Shown here piece after piece: positions 36,401 through 49,437 of a stretch of 64,000 nt of DNA; position 1 is the stretch's first letter, and every line of letters begins with the position of its first letter. This DNA comes from Rhodamnia argentea. Lineage: Eukaryota > Streptophyta > Magnoliopsida > Myrtales > Myrtaceae. The DNA is taken from the NCBI RefSeq assembly GCF_020921035.1, contig NC_063156.1:29374283-29438282 (forward strand), read 5' to 3'. A program made the translations under genes and the position numbers. The notes below the pieces were generated by a model. It was not told the DNA's origin. It saw nothing but the letters and a program-made list of their open reading frames with translations, and made no database searches.

Positions 36401-39400
36401 GGTCCTGAAATCATTTATTTCGGGCTTTAATCTCCAATTTTAGATGGATATTGACGGATACAAATGAAGTGATCATGTCACGAGTTGAAAGTTAAAAACA
36501 TCGTTGATCAAGAAGCACATTACCTCATGAAACAGGCCAGTATTACCCATGAAAGGTTGTGGGTTGATGCATTGATCTGCTAACTTTGATACTCCTCTTT
36601 TTTTTTAACACTAAGGAGCCTGATGGAACTGGACGGAGTAGACTCAACAATTAAAAACTACAGACAATGAACGAAAGAGCTTTAGTAGAAGCGGGACATA
36701 TTCAACTGGGATAAGGGACCCCCAGGTAGAGTGAAAAAGGAGAAGGCTTTCTGTACTTAGAAGGTTGTTCAATTATTTTGTAAAGAGGGTGGGTGTGATC
36801 ACGATCGACTAAAAGGGAAGTCCCTTGATGGGGGAGATATCGGTCAAACCAGGACAGGGACATTGCTTGGGATCATACTGCCCCTTTGGTTTGTTGCACC
36901 AAATACAATTGTTTTACGGCTGAGAGCAGTTAGAAGACCAGTGTGCGAAAAAAATAAAATAAAGAGAACATAAAAGCATAGTTCAGTTAACTAGCTGACA
37001 GAAGATTAAAAGATTACTCTTTCAAGCATTTCTACGCAGGACTCTGCGGGCAAGCCCTAATGCAACTTCATTTTCATTCCTAATTTCAATGTCACAGGAA
37101 ATTTCTTTCTATTATACAGTCACTGTTAATCTATATGTTCCACTAGTGCTTCATTACAAAGGGTCACTGAAATCTGATAAATAAGCTGAATCAAGCTCGG
37201 ATTATTTGGTCGTTTTTTGCGGTGTGGTTGCTCCTATGTTTAATTCGAAGTATACCATGTGGAACAAAAGCATGTGAGGAAGACAAAATATTCACCTCAG
37301 CAATGCTTATAGTGAGCCACTCTATGGCCCACGTATGGTAACCCTGTCATGCTCCCTTATGCTGTCATTGAAAATGTATAGTGCGTTTGGTATTACAGGT
37401 CAGCAAGAAAACCTCATCACCAGCACAAGCCTTACAAATGCAGCTAAAACATAATCATTTTCATACACAGCATAGCCAAAAGTACCAAATAACACTGACT
37501 TTGAATCCGACAAGCACCGCTACCTAAGTGTGCAGGACTACATAATGCCTTGGAAGATCCAAGGGAAAGGTTTCCATGACAATGACAAGAAGATCCAAAG
37601 TGCCCAGATATAGCTCTAGATATGACAATCATCATGCTTCAAAGCATAAACACTTTCTCCAGGTGCAAGGAACTTCCCCAGCTGCAGATTTAGGGAAGGC
37701 CTTTCGAGCAATTTTATGTACACACTCCACTTGAGTTGAGCGTTTGAATATCCTCCCCCACCAGAATATTAACACTCATTAGCTGACACTCATACTAGCG
37801 AACTCCACCATCCGTACAGCATAAATATGTATCTTTTCAATACCAGTAAAAGAATGAGCACACTACAAAAACCCGTACTTTGGAAAGGTAAATATGAGTT
37901 GTAAGCAAGAAGATTTTTCCATTTCCCACTATCAGTTGATAGTGACTAACTAGTGAAGGAGAGGATCTTCCGTTGCCCCTCCCCTCCATTCATCAATTTA
38001 AATTCTCCATAATGAGCCTTTGTTATGACATTGCAATTTAGGTGAGTAAGCTACTATAACTTGCGAAAAAAATCATGCAATCCTCTTTCTAAATATTCAA
38101 TCGTACAGTTAACTGGAGTTCATTCTCACAGAAACAGGGGTCTTCTATGGTTAGATAAGTCACTTTAGCTTCTAAAACCTCCTTACATGTCCTAAGTTAT
38201 AATTTTGGAAACCGTGAGACTCTTATTGGGCAAAACCTGTTGGTTATAACATCAAAGAAGCAGGTGAGTTCCATTACATTATATGAGGACATCAGGTACA
38301 AACAAGGAGGATTGAGCAGGTTTCTGCAATTGGTTATCCCTTGTCACTGAAGATATGTTTGTGAAATATCTGTCACTCAGACAATAGCTAAAAGAATTTC
38401 AAGAACAATTACATATTTGACAACATATCGCAGAAGCCACATTCAATAATGAAAGTAATTTACAGGTTCCTGCTTTAAAAGTTTGAAATTGCTAATAGTT
38501 ATATGATGCTACTGCCTTTGGTGACTTCAAGCAGATCTTCAAGGGAAAGGATAAATTCGTTTAAAGAAGTGCATCTAAAATCAAACCAATTTGAAAAACC
38601 AATCACAGTGGCGGCCTGTTCATATGAACGAGTAGATGCATTAATAGACATTAACACACACACCCCAGCCCCAGGTGATTGAAGTGGAAGGGACACACAC
38701 GTATATCTCGGAGCTTCCAGGTTCAACTCCCTCCTAGTGCATCCATCCTTTTTACTAGATAACGATCATGCCCACTCAGTAAATTTGCTGCCATTCTTAT
38801 TCTACTGACATCATGTTTTCAATTGTTTAGGCATGCTAACTTATTCCAAGAAGGTGGGAGTGTCATCCCTGAATCAGTCCCTAACAAATTCGTTCTTCGA
38901 AAAAAAGCTATATCCAGTCAAATCAGGTTGACCAGTTGACTAGGTCACCGCCAACAACATTCTTTTTTCCAAGAGGCATATATAGAAAAACCAAACCAGA
39001 TGGTCCATTCTCAGTTTAACCAGTTCAACCACCCGGTCCAGTTTTCGATGATTGGAACCAAGTGAGGAGAACCGTTATCTGAAATCACAAAGAAGATCCT
39101 TCTGAAATCTCTATAGACCTAGACCAAGAGAACAAGCCATTGACAACTAATTCAGCTCAATACCTCACAAGATTGGCAACTAGCACTCTCGAGATCACAC
39201 CACACATCCTTCAGATCTGGAGACCACATCGCAGTCAAAATTCCTGTAACGATTATATCATCTGCACAAAAGAAAACGCCATCCTTAGTAAGAGCCAAAC
39301 TAGGTGGCAAAAAATTGAAGGCATTGTGAGGTGGACAACCGAGAAAATTTGTCATGACAGATACAACAGAAAATCAGCTTCTGTCTATGCCTTGATAATA

Positions 39401-40970
39401 GAAGGACAATAAACTGATTGCTATGTCCAAATCTTTGATATTCCCGCATTTATGAATATATGAGAATATGCATCTAAGTATGATTCAGGAGATTATGTTA
39501 CATCTCTTCTGTCAACCAGTTCATCCTTCAAAATAACAGGAATTGAACAAGAGATGGCCCCAACGCGCAACAATTGTGTGCTTTCTTGAATTTTTATTTC
39601 CTTTTAATCATGGCAAGTTATTCTGTCCTCTCTACAAATTGGAAACCTTCACATATTTCCTGTTATTGACATTGCAAGTCAAACACAGAGCTGTAAATGG
39701 ACTTTAAACTATAGATAGATAAAACCTGAGATGGGCAGATGGATAGCAGAACTATGCAGTTCCTCGTTTTCGGCTCACGATACACTGGAAAGCTACATAA
39801 GCAAGAGAAAATGAGAAACAAACAGGCAACTCAAAAGGTTGATTTGACAAACAGAAGATATGTGAAAATTGACTTTAAGAAGAACGAGAAGATATTGTTC
39901 TTAAGTTCCATCAAATGCAGAACCAGCCCGAACCGTAAATTGTTAAAAATGCACTCTGAGGTGGTTTGACATGGAAGAAGGTAGATAACACAAATTCATG
40001 AGAATTTATTGGATTGCCAGCCAAAATAGCAACTAGAAAAAAAAATATCGGTCCACTGTGCGCTTTTGCCATGCAATAAATGAAGAGTGCCGAGAAGGAC
40101 CACCTGTAATTACAGCTTCGACATTTATACCACCTTATTAACACATTTTCAGTGCTCCAGGCCTTATTAGAGTCCCATTGAGTGTAACTAGAATACCACA
40201 ATGCTTCGCTCTCCCATGCCCAATTCTTGTAAAAGTATCTTAATACAGCATAAAGCAACACACCATTATAGAAAATGGAGGGTAGAAGTAGATGGTCAAC
40301 ATGCAGAAATGTCCCAAAAGAGAAGCAAACCAGGGCTTTCAAGCGGGGATCCTACAATACTGATCGCCATGTGAATGAAATTCTTCTTAACTCCATCTGT
40401 TTCCTTTAAAGTTTCCAATACGACTCTCTGCACACACCGTCATATCAATTGAACATACATACTACATCAATGTTTAGACAACAAACAAGGAACTACCCAG
40501 GGCAAATTTCTCGAAAACATTGGAAAATATCCATATCATGCTTCGGTCGCTTCAATTAGAACACATTTTCCACCCGTTTTTAAGAATACCATGCCAGTTA
40601 GGGCGACGAGACAAATCCATCCACGAATTAGGCGCGTACGTGGGCCCAAACAGCCGCGCCGTCGAAATGCTTCAAGGACTGAGTAGGCTGAGAGGAAGAC
40701 GAAGGTGCACGAGAGGAGGATCGTAATTCAAAGGCTCTGCAAATCTGAAAAAGAGAACGAGAAAAGGAGAGATCCGAAACCTTTTCTAGACTCGATATGC
40801 TATCGTCAAATCGAATAGCAAAGTGAGGGGAATCACTCGATGCAGAGCTGGCGGGAGAGAGAGAGAGAGTGATCGAATAAAGCTGGTTCGAGTAGAAGAG
40901 TATCAGAAATGCCGCTATTGATTTCACGTGAGGGCTAGGGTTCTCCGCCAATTGCACCGACTCCATTGAT
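33480..40970 (-). other. Unresolved 7.5-kb region; possible minus-strand gene with small exons
   Basis: No family is recognised, but several clues suggest a transcribed minus-strand gene, intact or decayed. The right end (about 40850-40970) has an ATG-led frame MESVQLAENPSPHVKS preceded by an aaccctag-type box and a TC-rich run. A candidate exon at 39261-39164 has a good acceptor (TTTTGTGCAG|AT) and donor (GAG|GTATTG) and reads DIIVTGILTAMWSPDLKDVW. Near 35110-35050 one frame reads MLQQSMDILVRLLVSCKEHE, and 34617-34500 reads LRNEVTHLDAISAIFCI. These pieces look like helical-repeat protein, yet I cannot join them into one reading frame. About 38930-39060 also contains repeat-like ggtccagtt motifs. 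Confidence 0.3.
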
Positions 40971-41041
40971 GAATGCAGAGAGACTCGAAGCGAAGCACAG
41001 GAGCTTCTAGGCGGGAAATTCTGCTTACGCCAATTGATGTG

Positions 41042-41043
<2 letters not shown>

Positions 41044-41086
<43 letters not shown>
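41044..41086. repeat. (TA)n microsatellite
   Basis: About 21 uninterrupted TA units. Such tracts are highly variable in length between plants and are prone to assembly error. Confidence 0.95.
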
Positions 41087-41087
<1 letters not shown>

Positions 41088-41929
41088 TACTTTTGTGAAT
41101 TGAGATATCAATTTTGTCCGTGACATTTTGATAATTTATTAATGTAAATAACTTTTTCAGAATTTTTATTTTTCTTTTCTCTTTTTTTTTTTTTCAATAT
41201 GGCAGACGAGATTCGTCGGGACTTGCCGGCTGCTGGGTGAAGGCCAAGAAGCCCTCACCGGCCTTTCCGAGATCGACCTTTACATACAATAGTATAATTA
41301 TAGATTTTATGGGGTGAAACTATAAGCACGTAATGAATTTTGTGGTAAATCACACTTATAATTTATAAACTACTTTTCCTAGCAGTCATTGGGCTTTGGA
41401 TTTCGTATCATGAAACTGCTACGATTTAGTAATCAATCTCAAAATGACGTGACCATCTCAAGTTCTCAACAATCGTGATAGTGATTTCTTTGTAAGTTTT
41501 TGTAGATGAAAACTGATACTTGGCTCCTAAGTACGACTAATTTTACATAAAAGTAGCATTTACCTAATAAGACGTAATCTACCTTGAAAGTGGTATGTTT
41601 GCCTCATGGGTTGGTAATACGTCTTTGTCGGTTGTATCTTTCTCAAATTCCTCATGAATCAGTTGTACTTATGGCTAGTAATTACCTTTAATGGTAGTCT
41701 CTTAACTCAAATCACATGAGATGAGATTGCCATAAATTTAATAATTAACCTAAATTTTCTAATCATTTTAAAGAATGTCAATTTTCCTGTAAGTCAATTT
41801 GAATGACAGTCTATCCAATTTTTTTTTTTTTTAATGACAGTAATGTATGCGCTTAAAAAAAATGAATTGAATGACGATAGTTTTGCCTTTCGAGGGAAGT
41901 AACATTTATCGAAGCGATAACTTTGTCTA
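41087..41929. other. Intergenic stretch without recognised genes
   Basis: AT-rich sequence between the microsatellite and the left end of the segmental duplication. No gene or complete repeat is seen. Confidence 0.55.
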
Positions 41930-42171
41930 ATTGAAGGACTCAATTGGGGAATCCCCAACACGACCACATCGGACAAGTATTAACAAGCACGGCTTCCTTA
42001 AAAAGCTGGCATGCAATTCGGTCGGGAACGGACATTTCGCCGGGTTTTGCTTGTCGTCGATAAGGAACAACTACTACATACATGACATATAGCAGCAAAT
42101 TGCCAAATACAGAGGAGAATTGATAATATTGGCCTGTGTTTGATTGGAAAAACACTGGGATTTATAAGATT

Positions 42172-45100
42172 TTATAGTTTGGTTGAACCAGCAGATAAAG
42201 CATGACCGATGAGCTCCCTCCTCAAGATCTTTCCTGCGGGATTCTTAGGGATGCTACTGATGAAAGCGACACGCCTTATCTTCTTGTATGGAGTGACCTG
42301 CAAATCCAGTTTCATGTAATCAGATAAAAGGGTCGAGTTGTCTATGGGTTCGGACCGGGCTGAACACCCCGCAAATTTGATATGCACTCGAATGGTACAG
42401 TCATCCGATTGAGCTATAGGTATAATAAGCAAGCTTCAGCGAGCAGAACAAAGGTATAGTAAAAAGAATCCACGCCAATCTTGTTGGATAGATGTAGTAG
42501 CATTTACCGCTAGCCGGAAAAATACATGACAAATTGGGGTTAAAGGGGAGGGAAAAAAAAAAAACATTAGCAGCAAGGAATAGTACTAGAGTTGGAGAAG
42601 AGGCTAAGAACACCAGGTGCCTGGCGACTCAGTGATTGGGTAATCAAATAGTCCCTAATGAACTCAAGAAAAATAGAGTCTTAGTTGTTCTCACTGCCAA
42701 TGAATAGATGCCTCAACGTTTGCATTTAACATCTTCAAGACATCAACTCCTCTACTTCCCCGGGAGAATCTAAAAGCTGAAGAAGCGTCTTCCAAGACAG
42801 ATGAATCCAGGAGGAACATACCTGTTCAGCAATGAAATCCATGATTTCAGATTCTGCAACATATGCACCAGGCTTCCTCACCACAAAAGCCATGGGAACC
42901 TGCCCTGCCTCTTCATCAGGATACCTGATTCCAAGCAATACACTTGGATTAGTCTCGTTGGTTGTATACGCAGTGACTTAACCGAAAAGAAAGCACATTT
43001 ATGGATCTCACGACACACCAAAGTTTGACAAGCACATTTTAAGCAGATAGAGAATTGCTTCAAAAGTAAATGCGGATCCCAATAGGACATCTTCCAGGAA
43101 TCATCATTTTGCACAATGGCAGGATTACTATCCACCTTTTAAACTTTGAAATGTCCTCCAAGTAATCTAAAGATCACTGAATGCTGAACAAAAATAAGAT
43201 AGACAAACTTTGGCTCATGCAAACTCGATGCATCTATGGAGGTCATAACACAATCACTGGAGCGTACGGTATCACCGCGGCTTCCGCAATTTGAGGATGC
43301 GATGTAAGTAAATGCTCCAATTCAGCAGGTGGGACCCGTAGGATGGGATGTGAATGAGACGACAAAATCTGATTACGTAAATATTAGAAACATCAGATTT
43401 CATCAGCATAAGATTCTTTATCACAGCAGCTACCCGATACGCCTTGTATTTTATCAATTCCTTTAGCCTATCCACAATGTAGAGGAACCCTTCCAAGTCA
43501 AAGTAACAAAGGTCGCCAGTTTTTAGCCAACCATCAGGATCCAATGTATCAGCCGTTGCCTTGTCATCTCCAACATAACCTACATGGAATCGGGAAAGAT
43601 TCGGAACAACGTCCGAGTTTCGTGAGTGACACGTGAAGCTCAAAGAGGAGTTTTCGAGCAGTGAAATGAGGAATCCTTATGTGTGAAGAAGCAGCATATT
43701 AATCGCCGATGTCTGAAGTAACCAGGATCTCTAATTTGCACGGCAATTTTTTGTAAGCAAGTCAGTATTTCAATAGAAAGACGGCCATTTCCTAACTTGA
43801 TGTGCGTGGACAAGATGTGCAACAGAACTCCAGACAGGTTTTCTTCTCAGATTCCAGGAGGAAAGCAATCCAGGATGAGAGATTGTGGTATTACTATTGA
43901 CCTTTCATGATGGCTGGGCCACGCAGCCACAATTCGCCCTTGCAGCCTGGGGGTAGAGCTTCTCCAGTAACAGGATCGACTATTTTGGCTTCCATATTCG
44001 CGGAGAGGCGACCAACCGAGCCATATTGCTTGGTCTCATCAGGCCCCATCATCCCACTTCCTGATAGGCTCTCTGTCAATGCATAACCCTGAAAAATTCG
44101 TCCGCACATGTCACGGTTGACGAAGCCATTAGTCATTTACATCTATTGGTCTTTCGCATACATCGACTCAAAAACTACGTGCAGGATCTACTTCCTCACA
44201 TTCTCCAACTCCTTCGTGTCGTCTTCCAAAATTGCAGTACAGCACTGTCATGGTAGGCGCACAGTATCTATCGGGGTAAGCTTACTAGTACGAAGTTGAG
44301 TTTTGGATTCGATTTTCTTGTGTTAAAACTTTAGCTTGTACGGCAGTTATTTCAGGTCGGTTTTCAGTTTTATGGGAGAATCAGCCATTTCTTTTCAGGA
44401 TTGTAGTTAGGAGTTTAATCATCTTTTTGGCCAAATAAAATTTATAAAATATGAAAGCTACGTCGTCCCTTTTGAAGAGAAAAAACTCTCCTTTCATTCA
44501 ATGAATATTTTTTTTCTGTACATTTACAATACTCAATCCTATCATATATATATAGGACATCTGATAACCCTAATTTGGGGATATACAATAGGAAGGATTC
44601 TATACTAGGAAGCATACTATACAATAAAAAACTTCCTAACAAATAGGCTAAAATAACTCACGACCACACCTTTAGCACTACTAAGCGTTTTACCTGCTTC
44701 AGCTCCACGTTAGGGAATTTCTGCTGGAATCGCTCGGAAACCTCCTTCCCAAGCGGCGCTCCGCCACACAAGGTGGTGCGTAGCGAGCTGAGGTGATACC
44801 TCCCGACGTGCTCCGACTTCACCAGCGCCAGCACCACCGGCGGCGACAAAAGCAACGTGTCGGCTCCATACTTATCCACGGCCCTCAGCATGGCCTCGAG
44901 CTCGAACTTCCCCATCAAAAGCGCCGTCGCCCCCATTCCAAATGCTTTCAGTATCCACACGAACCCGTACACGTGGAACAGGGGAAGCGGAAACAGCCAA
45001 ACGGGCTTCGGGTCGGGCTCGGCTTGGTGAGGCCCGGCGAGCGCCGCGATCATGTTCCCGTGGGTCATGAGTACGCCCTTGACCCGGCCTGTCGTGCCCG

Positions 45101-45731
45101 AAGAGTAAAGAATCGTCGCGGGATCGGACTGTGTGACCCGGTTGACATTGCGGGGAATAGGACCGGTTTCCTTGGAGCCGTTCCTGGTCAAAACGGACTC
45201 GAACTCGGGCAAGTCAATAAGGATGGTGCCATGCCTGAGCGTAGGCAGCTTGTGAGATGTTTGGGAGGTGGCGAAAGCGACGACTGGCTTGCTGAGCCCG
45301 ACGAGGTGGCTGATCTCGGAGGCGGAGCTTAGGGGGTTGGCGGGGGACACGACGATGCCGAGAGAGAGGAGAGTGAAGTAGATGACGGGGACGTGGAGGG
45401 AAAGAGGCGGGAGGACGAGAGCGACGTCGTTCTTGGAGAGGGAAGGGAAGCGGCTGACGAGGAAGGAAGAGAGAGCGTGGCATTGCGAGATGAAGCATGG
45501 GAAGTTGAGGCGGTTGCCGGTGGCGGCGTCAACGAGGAAGGTGAAAGAGGAGGAGGAGGAGGAGGAGGAGGAGGAGGGGGGGAGGAGGGAGAGGAGGAAG
45601 TCGGTGAGCGAAATGGGGAGGGAAGGAGGAGGGAGAGGGAGGGAGGGCCTGAGGCTGTGGAAGGTCTTGGTTTTGGCGCAGAAGCCATTGGTGGGTTCGA
45701 GTTCTCGAGTGTGATGATTACTTTCCGCCAT
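42172..45731 (-). CDS. 4CLL: 4-coumarate:CoA ligase-like acyl-CoA synthetase, copy 1
   Basis: Exons: 45731-44694, 44088-43902, 43579-43434, 43335-43268, 42924-42822 and 42297-42172. Joined this way the product is 555 residues. It is an ANL-superfamily adenylating enzyme that activates a carboxylic acid with ATP and then CoA. The N-terminus has the family's [14 protein letters not shown], then a 10-serine tract (residues 53-62). The AMP-binding motif [10 protein letters not shown] is at 210-219. [25 protein letters not shown] and [10 protein letters not shown] (catalytic Lys537) follow. Most plant members read LPKG where this one has RVKG. The last residues, TKL, resemble a weak peroxisomal signal. 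One anomaly: the intron-3 acceptor expected before 43335 reads GG instead of AG. A usable AG 33 nt upstream would add 11 in-frame codons without a stop. Functional status is therefore likely but not certain. Confidence 0.8.
44478..44668. mobile_element. About 190-bp insertion in 4CL-like copy 1 intron 1
   Basis: Copy 2 runs directly from the gtcgtc region (about 55456) to tttagcacta, while copy 1 has about 190 bp of AT-rich sequence between the same points. Its style (ataggacatctgataaccc, aatataca.ataggaagg) recalls plant Copia LTR ends, but no target duplication or LTR termini could be fixed. It lies in an intron and should not affect the protein. Confidence 0.4.
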
Positions 45732-47295
45732 CACGGAAAGACGAAGAAGAAGAAGAAGATGGCAACCAGGACGACTTGTCGCCTCGCTATTTTCACGAGA
45801 TGATATGACATACCAACAAATTGTTATTCTTAATTACTAAAGTACTTTTGACCCAAAAAAAACAAAGTACTAAACAAACATTACTGACTTTTCTTACACC
45901 TCATACGGCAGGCTGAGAAGCTGACAGGTGACGTTCATGTTCATGCGTTCTCCCTAATAACACCTGGCCTATTCTCCTGTAGTCAATATTCCGGGGGATT
46001 CTCTCTTTCTTTCTAGCCGGAGTGATCGGTTTCGTTTCGATTCGATTTTCTTCAAAAATCGAGAATCGAATCGGTAATCTCTACTCCTAATTTTTGGAAT
46101 TGATGATCGGACCAGCCACCTTAGGGATCGAAAATCGGACCGGACCGACTGTTCCAAGCACTATAGGGTGGAACTTCGTTGAGCAGCTTCGGAAGGAACG
46201 TATTGCTCGTTGTGGTGCTGATGTCAGACTGGAACTCCGAGGTGACTAAGGCAGCGATCAGTGGAGTCGCAAAGTGGAAGAAGGAAAATCTCCCTTCTTT
46301 TTTCTTTAACTTTTCTTCTGGCTTTTGCTTCATTCTCTTGGTTTTCTGAGTGTGTGAAATCGTAAATCTCCAGCTCTCAATGTGGCCCACCCTCCTTCTG
46401 CTGCCGATGACCAAAGTGATGCAGCAGTTCAGCAAAAAAATTCAATAGGTCCGGTCCGAGCAATTCGATCCGATTTTATGTCCTGGAACCGGAAACGGAC
46501 CGTCCCGCTAACGGTTCCAATTTTAAGAAACGTGAACCGAACCGCCGCTCTCTAGAATCGGGAACTTGACCACCGGTCCCAACCCGATTCAGACGGTCCG
46601 ATTTGCTTATCTCTAATCTAGATTAATTAGTCCTGCCATGGGAAGTGAAAGGAGAATGGGTAAAAATTAATAATACAGAATGAATATTCCTTACGTGGAA
46701 TTTAAAGTCATCGAGTCATAAGTAAAAGTCAAAAATTATAATTAGGGAAAAATGCCTCAAATGGGCTGTGTCCGGGAACATCGATAATGAACCTGGAGGG
46801 GCTTACGCTTGAATTTAATATTCGTGGGGCATTTTAGGCCTAGGACACCTATCCCACGTTAGAGAGATTTCGTAGTTTCTGTACCTTTTTAACACATAGC
46901 TTCTTTCTTTAATGGTTTAAAAGTTGGATTCACTCGACGCACGACACTCTGGCTAATGCAATTTTTTTAGCCAAAAGCAAGAGGGATGAAGAAGGGATTG
47001 CCTCAATCATAGACCTTCATCAAACAATCCAAAGAGGAAGGTCAGGTTTGGAGGAAATGGAGTCCAAAACGCTACTCTTCTCCACTTACTCTCTCATCCA
47101 CGTGTAGCACGACACCCTATGATTTAATCAATATGCATAGAATCGATATCATGGGGAGTTCAAGAAAAGCTCAGAGATCAATATCAACGTCATCTTCAAT
47201 TTTGGTAAATTGATTGATCGACTCACATCTTATTTTGATTTAACTGGCCTCAGCCGAAATCAATGACATCCTTCTCTAAATAATTTGCTTTACGT

Positions 47296-48845
47296 TAGAG
47301 GTGTCAATATGGGTCTTTGACCCACATTTTAACTCATTTTTATTCATTTGGGTCAAATGTGGGTTCAATAAATTTAAAAAATGGATCAAATATAGGTCTA
47401 GGCCTATAATGTTTATTCAAATACGGGTTATAACTTAACTCATTTTTAAACCATTTTCGACCCGTGACCTATAACTTCGCAAGATAACGTTTATTCACTT
47501 GTAAACCGCCGCCCACTGCCCGCACACCGTCGTTGCTCGACTCCACCGCCCACCCCCCGCCGCCACCGCCACCAGCAGGCCGTCATCGCCGGACTCCGCC
47601 GCATGCTCACCACTGTCGCCCAACCGGTCGCCCATCGCCACCCGCCGCCGCCACCACCACCCACCCACACCCCGTTGCCGCCGCCTACCCGACCAACGCG
47701 CCACCCGATGAGCCCACTTATTACCAAAAGGCCAATTGGTTCTCGTTGAAGTTTGCGCAGAGCAGCGAGCAACAATTTCATCTTCGATACGAATTAAGCA
47801 AAATGATCTCCTCCTTCACCCCAAAAAGCACCAAACTTGGCGGGGGCATTTCCAAGTTCGGCGCCAACCTCGCTCTATTCTCCTTCTTCGTCCACGCGCT
47901 CAAGCATGTTTCATTCGGCATTGCATCTCCCCACTTAATTGTCTTCTCCCACCCGAGACTTGTGAACCATTGTTTGTCAAGAACGAAATGGCAAATGTAG
48001 TGGCCACCGGATCGGGTCAGAGCTCGTCGCTCTGTCTTGGCAACAGATCTCTAGAGGACGGGGTGGAGAAGCTGAGGCCTTCCCGTTTCGGCTCGAAGTA
48101 CCGGCCCGCGGTGACAAGAGAAGCCCCAAGGAGGTTTCCGGGAGCGCGAGGATCATCGGATGGGCGGTTGACGGCGGAAGTGGGGTTGATTTGGTTCAAG
48201 TCTATAAGTAGTTTCATTTGTGTTGTGGAACTGGTGCTGGATTCAAGTCTATAAGGAGGGGATTGGCTTTTGATCAGTGCACTCACCGGAACGACACTTC
48301 ATCAATTGATGGGGGTGATTACGATGTGAAGACTCGGGAGGGTGCTAACCAATCACATTGTGCTGATCTTAATGAGATCAAGACCCCATATTAAGGACCT
48401 GGACGCTATCGAGATTTTCCTATGTAATCGTTTTGGGAATTTTTTTTTTTTTTTTGTCAGCACATGGAGTGAGGGCAAGGAGCAAGCGGTTGAGGCGGTG
48501 GGTGAGCGGCAACGGTGGGTGGGCCAGCAGTGGGGCGGCCAAGGTGGCGCCACGCGGGCGGGCCACAGGGCGGCGGGGGACGAGCCACGGGGGCGGCGGT
48601 GGGCGAGCCACGATGGCGGCGGTGGGTGGTCTACGAAACAGTTTGACACAAATATTTCATGATTTAATTAAATATATATGTATTTAAAATATATGGGTCG
48701 AGTCGGGTTTGGATCGGGTTTGATATGGGTCATAAAATTTGTACTACGTGAAAATGGGTCAAAACGGGTTAAATTGGTCAATATGGGTCGGATCATATTC
48801 AACCCGACCTAAACCCAGTCCCAATCCACCCATTTGACGCCTCTA
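47296..48845. mobile_element. Complete hAT-type element with captured GC-rich interior
   Basis: The element is flanked by perfect 8-bp duplications CTTTACGT (47288-47295 and 48846-48853). Its left end is TAGAGGTGTCAA and its right end, reverse-complemented, TAGAGGCGTCAA: 12-bp terminal inverted repeats with one mismatch, the classic plant hAT end. Sub-terminal gggtc/gaccc motifs abound. The paralogous site at 58029-58036 has a single CTTTACGT and no insert. No transposase is encoded. The interior (about 47500-48650) is GC-rich, with CCG/CCACC arrays on one side and GGTGGCGG arrays on the other. Between them is unique sequence with exon-like frames, possibly captured host DNA. Confidence 0.92.
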
Positions 48846-49437
48846 CTTTACGTCAATGCATTTTCATAGTACTTGCTTAGACTATGTATTACACTCTTTG
48901 TGAACGGAAGATCTCAATGTAGCTAACCTAAAAAGAATTGATGGACGAAGATTTAGAACCCCGTACTCAATACGATGAATTTTATTCAAATGGAGCACAC
49001 GAGAATGCTCGTTAACTCAAGATTGGAATCAAACCTAAACCCAATCCAACATATTTGCGCTTAATGTGAAGTTTTGTCAGCCCGATTAGTTTAATCAGTT
49101 CCCAATCAACCCCAGAAGCCAATTCAAACGCATGACAAGCCAACATATGTGATAATACAGGCACTGCTCACCGATCCACAGAATTACTACACAGAAATTT
49201 GACCCAAAAAAATAAAAAAATATACACAGAAAAGAAGATGACTATAGACTGACATCAATGTGGGACCGCGATAATCGATTTATTTGATTTCCTGTTAATA
49301 GATGTTAATTAAATAACTTGCATTATCAATAAAAAAATATCTTGATTTATCTCTCGCGCACCATAAGCATGTGCATTTATTAATCATCTCCAAGCCCACC
49401 AATTATGACAGGACCCCGATAACCCAACCAACCACTA

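Noticed and set aside
39911-40342. 143-codon minus-strand frame
   Set aside because: No family resemblance, unusual Trp/Cys-rich composition and no clear gene structure; kept only as part of the unresolved 33.5-41 kb region.
45214-45803. Long frames in other phases over exon 1 of 4CL-like copy 1, including Glu/Gly-rich and Pro-rich ones
   Set aside because: Low-complexity shadows produced by the GAG/GGA repeat and GC-rich codon use; only the AMP-binding frame carries family motifs.
45985-46620. Another possible hAT copy upstream of 4CL-like copy 1 (GGACCGG motifs, right end ttgcttatctcta)
   Set aside because: The left terminus and target duplication could not be defined, and copy 2 retains a shortened version, so borders are unsupported.
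47491-47781. Gly/Trp/Arg-rich minus-strand frames in the hAT interior
   Set aside because: They come from CCG/CCACC simple-sequence arrays read in reverse, not from a protein gene.
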